A DNA stretch of 64,000 bases from Melitaea cinxia (taxonomy: Eukaryota > Arthropoda > Insecta > Lepidoptera > Nymphalidae): positions 11,336,501-11,400,500 of the forward strand of contig NC_059399.1 of the NCBI RefSeq assembly GCF_905220565.1, given 5' to 3'. Position numbers and translations under genes: made by a program. The number at the start of each line of letters is the position of its first letter. The first letter of the stretch is position 1. This document shows, piece by piece, positions 56,531-64,000 of this stretch. The notes beneath the pieces are model-generated. The model ran no database searches, was not told the DNA's origin, and saw only the letters and a program-made list of their open reading frames with translations.

Positions 56531-57400
56531 TTTTAACCGACTTCAAAAAAGGACCCTGCTCCTTATCTCAACTATCAATTCTCTTTCTCATTTTCTCAAT
56601 TCTCATTCTCAATTTGACTGTATTTGTTTGTTTATTTTTTTATGTGTGTTACCTCAGAACTTTTTACTAGTTTTTTTTTAATATATAGACTAGCACTTGA
56701 CTGCGATTTTACCTCATTGTAAGTAAAGATGCAGCCTAAGAGGGTGCGTGCTTGCCTAGAAGATGCCTATCCACTCTTGATTTGAAGATACCTTAGTTAT
56801 AATTAGTTGGAAAAACGGGAGCCGGAAGAGCATTCCAAATTTCTGCGGTGCGTATTAAGAACGAGGAAGCAAAGCGCTTAGTGCAAGATCGTGGGATTTC
56901 AACAACGTACCGGCGCAGACTGATGCGATCCCTTGCGGTTCGGTGGTAGAAAAGTGATGGTGGAACCAAATTGTATAGTTCTTGAGCACACTCTCCAAAA
57001 TATATCCTGTAAAATACCGAAAAATACTTGGTACATCGATTTCAATGATTCTTTTTTAATTGTAAGGTGGTGCTTGTCATGTGATCCCATTTAAATTTAA
57101 TCGAGAGTTGATAAGTACTTTTTGAGTTATAGATATAACTATAATGTGTATTTATTTAACACCTACGTTGCATCATGGACCTCACAACTTTTTAAGAGGT
57201 GGAAAGATTTTGAGGATTCTTTTTCAATCAAAAACTGTTATTTGTCAACATAGTATCATTAAAATGTGATCGAGATCGGAGGAGTATTTATTGAGTTATT
57301 TCTCATAACGCGTATTTACTTGACAATTTTTTCGTCTATCTACGTTGTACTTGTCGATATAATTAAAGTTTTTTTTTTCGTTTTCGAGGAAACACAATGA
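56531..57400 (+). mobile_element. MITE-like element, AACCGACTTC family, with nested repeat
   Basis: Starts TTTTAACCGACTTCAAAAAA, ends AAAGTTTTTTTTTTCG...GAAACACAATGA (diverged). Its middle is replaced by the repeat at 56690-57010. Confidence 0.7.
56690..57010 (+). repeat. Dispersed repeat nested in a MITE-like copy
   Basis: GACTAGCACTTGACTGCGAT ... GGGAGCCGGAAGAGCATTCC ... CGTACCGGCGCAGACTGATG ... CACTCTCCAAAATATATCCT. GC-richer than its host. Resembles a LINE or SINE 3' region; family not determined. Confidence 0.55.
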
Positions 57401-58015
57401 TAAGAATCAATGGACATTTCCATTTTGTTGACATGAAGATCCTAATTTCCTTCTATATGATTTAATTTTTTTAATTATTATTTCGTATTATACAAATGAC
57501 ACGAGAACGTTTATGCATTAAGGTTATTTTGATAGATTATTAATATATATATGAGTGAAGAAGGAATTTGTAACGTAAGTAGAGGTTACTATTTTACTTG
57601 GGACAACTAATAACATAAAAATATAATGTAGTGATAGCGATGAAATGTAGAAGATGTTATATTTAGGATTATCCTTTAATAAATATTTTAATATATTTCA
57701 AGTTTTGGGGAACGCAAAGAGCTTCGCCTGATAATTATGTATATCAGTGTACGGAATTATAAAGAGACATTTTCAAGCGTCTTTGTTTTCAGAAAATAAA
57801 CAGAAAGGAAAATCTTGTTAATGTACCTTAATGTTTCAAAACTTGCGTTCGCTTTAAGGTCGCTGTAATATTTATACGTGCGAAGCCATTCTCAGTATTA
57901 TTAATATTTTTATGTTAGTATTATGTAGATAAAGTGATTTTAATCCCAAATACTAATAGGTCATATTTGCCGTAGTGACTTGATATAGTATTAAGCACAT
58001 AAAATAGTATAAGCT
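57401..58015. other. AT-rich DNA, nothing recognised
   Basis: No coding or repeat identified. Confidence 0.4.
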
Positions 58016-58730
58016 ATCATCATCTATATATTAATAAGTGAAGCAAAAACTTTCTATCCCTTTTTACGAAAATTGCGCGGACGGAGGAGTATAAAATTTC
58101 GTATACTTACAGTATATATAGATAAGGAGTGTAGAATGCTAATATATTTTTAAAATTGTGCATAAAAAGACATTTAATCAATTAAAAAAAAAAAACATTA
58201 CATACTACCATGTATTTAACACACACGCACGCATATCTTTTGTTGATGGTCAAAGTCTGTAGTCAAATTGAAAATTTTTAAAAAAGTTTTTTTATTTTCA
58301 TATTTTTTGATTTTTTTTTTAATAATTTTAAATTATGGCCGAATTTCGACCTCTGGTCGATCACTAGTATATCGGGCTGCTCCAAAATTTGAGCAGGGAA
58401 TTCCTGCTGTGCCCTACCTCAGTTGTCTTGCAGCTAAACGCTATTTAAAAATAGGGGTTGGTGGTAAAATGGTGAAAATTTAGGGTTGTGTGTATTTTTC
58501 AACGTCAAATCATAATAAAATAAAAAATAAATAATTTATCTTAAATAAAAAAAAAAAATTAGGGTTGGACTACCCTTAACATTTAGGGGGATGAAAAATA
58601 GATGTTGTTCGATTTTCAGACCTACCCAATATGCACACAAAATTTCATGAGAATCGGTCAAGCCATTTCGGAGGAGTTTAACTACAAACACTGCGACACG
58701 AGAATTATATATATTAGATTAATTATTAAA
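58016..58730 (+). repeat. Dispersed repeat block
   Basis: 58030-58120 (TTTTTACGAAAATTGCGCGG) and 58190-58380 (TGGCCGAATTTCGACCTCTG) match, inverted, the pieces at 46592-46800 and 47340-47450. 58373-58425 matches 729-777. 58615-58700 carries AATCGGTCAAGCCATTTCGG with CACTGCGACACGAGAATTAT at its end, a common retroposon-tail type. Confidence 0.65.
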
Positions 58731-58734
58731 GTTA

Positions 58735-59490
58735 TATATATGTCGGCTTTAATTTTGAAACAACGTCACAAGATTGACGGTAAATTTTTGACTTATTTAG
58801 TGCGAATTACTCGTACGGGTATTGCTAGTTAGTTTATTTTATTAACCTATTTACAACTATAGCACCGGTCTACGTCACACACATCGTAATGATTAGAATA
58901 GTCGGCTCTGCATGAAACTATTATCTTTATATAACTTAGCTTAGATTTAAGGTATCAAGATATCTTAAGATATCAATTTTAAAGACAAAGAGGTCACATC
59001 TTAGTGATTGCAATGGCTTAGAGGTTAATATACCTCTAAGGGTGTAACGGCAATATTCTTGAGAGCATACCATACCATCAATACCAGTTACAAGGTTACA
59101 GAAGTGTTAATGACCAGAGTAAGGGAACTCAGGGATTTGAGGGCTCAACTCACTTCTAGACTCTTTTAATTATGATTAATTAATGAAAATAAATTTTGTA
59201 AAATCTTACCTTTAATTTCTATATAAAATACGAATATTGTTGTTCATTGTTCCAACAAATTATAGCCCGTAAAATTGTTGATTGTTTAGTAGATTATATT
59301 TCTGTGAGAAAAAAAAAATAATTTTATCACTTTTATACAATATGAACCGCTACTACGTGATTTGTAATTAGGTAAAGAGAGTTTTAAGCGAGATAGAGGT
59401 ACTTAATTTATAACTGTTTGTTATTAATAACATGAAATATGTATGTATGATCCTCGAAGTAAGACTGTTGTCTTGTAGCTTGCAGGTTCA
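58735..59490. other. Nothing recognised upstream of the env remnant
   Basis: No gag, protease or polymerase coding was found here, so the env-like frame downstream has lost its companion genes. Confidence 0.45.
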
Positions 59491-59496
59491 GAATGA

Positions 59497-60111
59497 CTGC
59501 GCAGCTTGTCAGCTTGTCTTATTAAAAAATCAAACAAGTGGCTTTATTCCTGCTGTGGGAAATGCACAGTGCGCATATTTTGCATTGACACTGGAGTTGT
59601 ATTGACAACACTGACCGGGAATGGCCTTTTACAAATCGGTCAAGGTTGTACAATAAAAGGTGACACCTTCTCTATATTCACTCAAAATAGTTACATGAGC
59701 CAAGTTAAGGTCCAAGAAAACATACCGATCCCAGCCGATTATTCAATATTAAATTCCATAATAAATACTTCGGATTTCCAACTGTTTACACCCGAGGATC
59801 ATGAAGACTTGTGGCTCCGGATGAAGTCTCAGATCATTAACCTCAAGGAGCAGGAAAACGCATCACTCAGTATACACGATATACATCAGTACTCTGTCTT
59901 GTATATAATCTTAGGGTTTATCATTGTTGCGGGATGTCTCTACGGTACCATGCGATACCGCAGAAACAAAATTATACAGAGCAGTGCTGTGAAAGACGTC
60001 TCCACGACCGCAGTTCCAGTTGCAGCAGATAAGAACGAAGACCAGGAGGCCCCTGCTCCCCCGAGCGCGCGACCGCGATTCGTTCGACTGGACATACCAA
60101 TTAAAGAGTAG
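59497..60111 (+). pseudogene. Errantivirus/gypsy env-like C-terminal remnant
   Basis: Open from just after a stop at 59494 to TAG at 60111, about 204 codons; the first in-frame ATG is at 59695, and the 5' portion of the gene is gone. Seen: CLIKKSNKWLYS, the TGNGLLQIGQGCTI strand common to insect retrovirus-like and baculovirus F-like envelope proteins, a helical LWLRMKSQIINLKEQ stretch, and one membrane segment (VLYIILGFIIVAGCLYG) followed by a basic stop-transfer RYRRNK and a Pro-rich cytoplasmic tail. This is the membrane-anchored end of the fusion subunit. No receptor-binding or cleavage/fusion-peptide part is present. Confidence 0.65.
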
Positions 60112-60231
60112 TGCAGTGATAATTATTATATAAGTTATTTAAATCTAGGTACTTAAATTTTAATTGTATTGTTATTATTGTTATTGTAGATTTTAATATC
60201 AAAATTATCTTTCTTCTTTGAGTCGGCAGGA

Positions 60232-60563
60232 TGTACGGGTCAACGCACATTGAGCAATATGATTGTTTTGCTAATTAGTAACCTCTTTAATTTAGCTGAT
60301 TTATTACGAAATTGTTATTTTTCTTATGCAGATTTCTAATGAAATTGATATTTGTTTGCTACGAATGACGTCAAATGACGTCTGTACTTCTGCCTATATA
60401 TACTCAAAATAATCTCAATAAATTTAGTGTTAGATCGACTTTCATTGGGTTTGGTTTCCCTCATAACCTTCCCTCACATGTCATCTCTCACTCAACCATA
60501 GACTGTACCATACAGTTTTTTGGTCCTTCGAGCTGGTCTCACTCACACAGACAGGACCATACA
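60232..60563 (+). repeat. Probable 3' LTR of the env-bearing element
   Basis: Begins TGTACGGGTCAACGCACATT about 120 bp after the env stop and ends near GACAGGACCATACA. Contains TATATATAC (60394-60402), AATAAA (60417-60422) and GGTCCTTCGAGCTGG near the end. No second LTR in the window, so borders are inferred. Confidence 0.45.
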
Positions 60564-60631
60564 ATGTAATATATATTTTTCAAGTAATATAAAGGTAGTC
60601 TATGTTTTTTTTTATGAATAAGTAAATTTAC

Positions 60632-60945
60632 TTCAGCCTATCGCAGTCCACTGCTGGACATAGGCCAAAAGTTCCACAAGGTCGCGCCAAAAATCGCGCC
60701 ATAGTCACCACGCTGAGCAGGCAGGTTGGTGACCGCAGGGCTGGCTTTGTCGCGCCGAAGACGCTGCTGTCCGTCTTCGGCCTGTGTATTTCAAAGCCAG
60801 CAGTTGGATGGTTATCCCGCCGTCGGTCGGCTTTTTAAGTTCCAAGGTGGTAGTGGAACTGTGTTATCCCTTAGTCGCCTCTTACGACACCCACGGGAAG
60901 AGAGGGGGTGGCTTTACTCTTTATTGCCATAACCACATAGCACAT
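60632..60945 (-). mobile_element. RTE-derived composite retroposon, inverted copy
   Basis: Minus-strand match to 25332-25656: CAGCCTATCGCAGTCCACTG at the tail side and CACCCACGGGAAGAGAGGGG at the head side. Confidence 0.78.
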
Positions 60946-61400
60946 AACACAGCAATAAGTAATTAAAAAAGATTAATTCATGACCTTCCAGTCGACAATT
61001 GTAACTGGTTTATCAGTATAAGCAAGTGACTTCATGTGGCCTCATTAAATCACTATATCTCAAGCTTTTGGAGGGGAGACTTCAATTTTTCCATTTCTTG
61101 TAATTAATTACCGTTTAAATTTTGATTTTAAAAATTCGATGATTATGAATAAAAATATAATTATAAAAGTGTTATTTTTAAGCTTGATAGAACTTTGAAC
61201 TGATAAAAATTACCCAAAAACTCAAATCTCCGTCAACATTTTTTTTAATCGAAAAGATTAGCTCGTGGCCTCTAGAAATTGGAATATTTATACGTTATGA
61301 CCAGAATAATACCAGAGATGAGTCAGATTTATACTTCGTGTTTTTTTTTTTTTCAACAAAAAATAAGATATACTTGTTTAGTTATGGCTTTATACTCACT
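60946..61400. other. AT-rich DNA, nothing recognised
   Basis: No coding or repeat identified. Confidence 0.4.
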
Positions 61401-62150
61401 TTTTAACCGACTTTCAAAAAAGGAGGAGGTTCTCAATTCGACTGTATTTTTTTTATGTATGATACATCAGAACTTTTGACAGTGTGGACCGATTTCGACA
61501 ATTTTTTTTAATCGAAAGGTGGTGTGTGTCAATTGATCCCATTTAAATTTATTTGAGATCTAAGAACTACTTTTCGAGTTATATCTAATAATGAATTTTT
61601 ACTTGACGCTTTTCTCGTCGACCTACGTTGTATTATACCGCATAACTTTCTACTGGATGTACCGATTTTGATAATTCTTATTTTATTGGAAAGGAGATAT
61701 GCCTAGTTTAGTACCATGATAAGGAAACCAGGATCTGATGATGGGATCCCAGAGAAATCGAGGAAAACTCTTGAAAATCCGTAATAACTTTTTACTGGGT
61801 GTACCGATTTTGATAATTCTTTTTTTGTTGGAAAGAAGATATCTCTAGTTTAGTACCATGACAAGGAAACTAGGATCTGATGATGGGATCCCAGAGAAAT
61901 CGAGGGAATTTCTTGAAAATCCGCAATAACTTTTTACTGGGTGTACCGATTTTAATAATTTTTAATTTAATCGAAAGCTGATGTTTGTCATGTGGTCACA
62001 TATAAATTTTAAAGAGATCTGATAACTACTTTTTGAGTAATCTTTGATAACGCGTAGTTACTTGACTATTTTTACGTCGATCTACGTTGTATTACTCGTC
62101 CATGTAATTGAAGTTGGTTTTTTTTTCGTTTGCGAGCAAACACAATTATA
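61401..62150 (+). mobile_element. MITE-like element, AACCGACTTC family, complete copy
   Basis: Starts TTTTAACCGACTTTCAAAAA, ends GAAGTTGGTTTTTTTTTCG...GAGCAAACACAATTA. Has two internal GATATC/CCAGGATCTGATGATGGGATC modules, like copy 23832-24534. Confidence 0.8.
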
Positions 62151-63920
62151 CGTTTTTAAGGTTCATTTTACTTTATTTCTAGCAAGGGTATAGTTTAAAG
62201 TAAAAATACGGGTTTATCATTGAACGCTACTTTGAAATATTGTAATTTTAAGTTCAACGAAGTTTTAAAGTAGAACTCATTCGCAGTCAAACTTTACCAC
62301 CGATTTTAGTTTAGGTGAGAAAATTTCAAAAAGTTAATATAGAAACTTAAATAGTTTTAGAATTTTCCATAAATTTATACAATATATATTTAACCGTAAT
62401 TTCTGATACATATTTTGGGAATTTAAATCTATGAAATTGCTGGCAATGAAATTAAAATTAAAAACTAAATCTGATAGACAAGTTCTCTTAAATATTATTA
62501 TAGAGGCTAAAATAAAATATTATACAAAGTAAATTTAGATAATTTTTCGATCAGCTTTTTATTTCGTTGTGCGTTGAGTACGATTTGATAAATGACGAAA
62601 CATTATCAAGTAATTTTTATTGTGCACCAAGAAGGAAATGGAGGAGGCTTAAAATTTTCATAACTTTTTTGCTGGGGAGATATGAAGATAGAAGTGGAAG
62701 ATAGATAGAAGTGGAAGAAGTGGCGATATATTAGATTCGATCTATGGGTTTCAGAGTAGTTTTAAACAGTTTGAAGTTCACTTTTCGAGTGTAATTTTAA
62801 AACTTCGTAAGCTTGTCAGCTTTATTCGGCAGTAACATGACTTTTATTTACAGTTACACCCAGTCCTTTTTCATAATTTCACGCATTCAGTTTAACCCAA
62901 GCAAAAATAGCACTTTAAAGTAATTGTTTTCGAATAGGAAATCGCTTTTCTTTGCATCTACAACATTTTCAGTACCAAAAATAAAAATTCAAAACAGTTT
63001 AGAGATGGCCCCTTCAATATCAATTCATATGTACTATACTATACTATAATTCTACAAGATTAATATATTATATTATTATATATTTATTATTTTAAAGAAG
63101 AAAATTAAGGAAATTATACTTCTGGTACTTATTTTTTTCAAGCAGAAATTATACGGGTCGGCTCTCATTTCGTTCGTATTCATCTTCAACAAGAACACGG
63201 CCTCGATCGCATAAGCTTGATATGTTTTAAATGAATACAATGGCCAATTTATTTTTTTTCTTGACAGAGCACTACTACAAATACCCTTACTTTTGTAGTA
63301 ATTCAACAAGAATTTACTTAAAAATTTATACTAGTGTGGTGTCAAAAAAGTTTTATACTGTGCAGTCTACACGTGTAGCCTATTATCATCCCCTTCCTTT
63401 GATACTAAGAGCCTTTTAGCCATTTTACTTATAGAATACTAGGGGCATCACAAAAAGAGAATGCTAGAGCTGAGAATGCTAAGGTCCAGAACTCCTTTTC
63501 GAAAAATGAATCGTACTTTATGTGTATTACCGAAAAAATTAATAGTAAAAACTGTCCTAACGATCTGTTCTATCAGTACTGATGCAGGCTAACTTAATTT
63601 TACAGAGGACATTTTAAACGGATTTGATAGACTTCAAATCTAGATATCCACTTTATATTTTTCCGTCGAAAACATAACTATGTTTACGAGATTTTACTCA
63701 AAGTTTAAATAACTTCCTGTACGTTAAGTCTTGAACTTGCGTATTTATTCTCTTTTATACTGTACGTTACATATTCCAAGGAACCTATCTTATTTGAAGA
63801 ATTAATTTTAACTTCTTGAAAGTCGTCAAAATTCAAGATCATTCTGAATTAAGTATGCAAATATTACTTGCGCATCAAAACAATTAAAATTTTAGTCAGT
63901 ATTTCTCTGTACAAACAAAA
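62151..63920. other. AT-rich DNA, nothing recognised
   Basis: Short GAAGATAGATAGAAGTGG repeats at 62680-62725. No gene recognised. Confidence 0.4.
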
Positions 63921-64000
63921 AGTCTCCACGAGTTAAGGTGGGAAGACCTGCAAGGACATACATTTGAACCAGAAAGAAATATTTTTACAAATCCAAATGT
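63921..64000 (-). repeat. SINE fragment cut by the window end
   Basis: GTCTCCACGAGTTAAGGTGG...GACCTGCAAGGACATACATT, then ACCAGAAAGAAATATTTTTA, matching the middle of the 45181-45405 and 21081-21428 SINEs in the same orientation. Confidence 0.65.

Overview
The window looks like lepidopteran nuclear DNA (a moth or butterfly; species not determinable from sequence alone). It is AT-rich, has short exons split by GT-AG introns, and is packed with repeat types typical of Lepidoptera: tRNA-derived SINEs with internal box A/B, 'ACTAGCTGT-CCCGCG' repeats, foldback elements, RTE-type LINE tails and mariner/pogo relics.

Region 1 (1-19.3 kb) is the 3' two thirds or more of one gene on the + strand: mitochondrial 2-oxoglutarate dehydrogenase E1 (OGDH). 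I trace 17 constitutive exons, three alternative exons (A 1917-2034, B 4317-4449, C 6656-6758) and one cassette exon (18391-18501). Phases agree at every junction. The C-containing transcript without the cassette encodes 870 residues in the window, so roughly the first 150 residues and the promoter lie upstream. Exons A, B and C each encode a version of the RGH...DPLGI segment; each starts in phase 0, ends in phase 1 and has length 3n+1, so exactly one must be used. The cassette is 111 nt and can be skipped without a frame change.

Region 2 (19.3-35.3 kb) has no recognisable host gene. It holds a decayed mariner-like transposon split by a SINE with a 12-bp target duplication, several copies of a MITE-like family with AACCGACTTC / GAAGTCGGTT ends, an internally deleted pogo/Tigger-like transposon with long perfect inverted ends and a PHD-finger coding remnant, an RTE-derived composite retroposon and a jockey-like LINE relic.

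Region 3 (35.3-44.06 kb) is a three-level nest: a MITE-like copy interrupted by a Ty3/gypsy LTR retrotransposon (LTRs 35413-35965 and 43448-44008, 4-bp target duplication), whose pol is interrupted by an antisense RTE-clade LINE (37198-40577) with an intact 978-aa endonuclease/reverse transcriptase.

Region 4 (44-64 kb) is repeat-rich non-coding DNA with SINE fragments, two strong hairpins, RTE tails, more MITE copies, an errantivirus-like env remnant (59497-60111) followed by a probable LTR, and no convincing host gene. One uncharacterised 95-codon open frame at 48656-48943 stays open.
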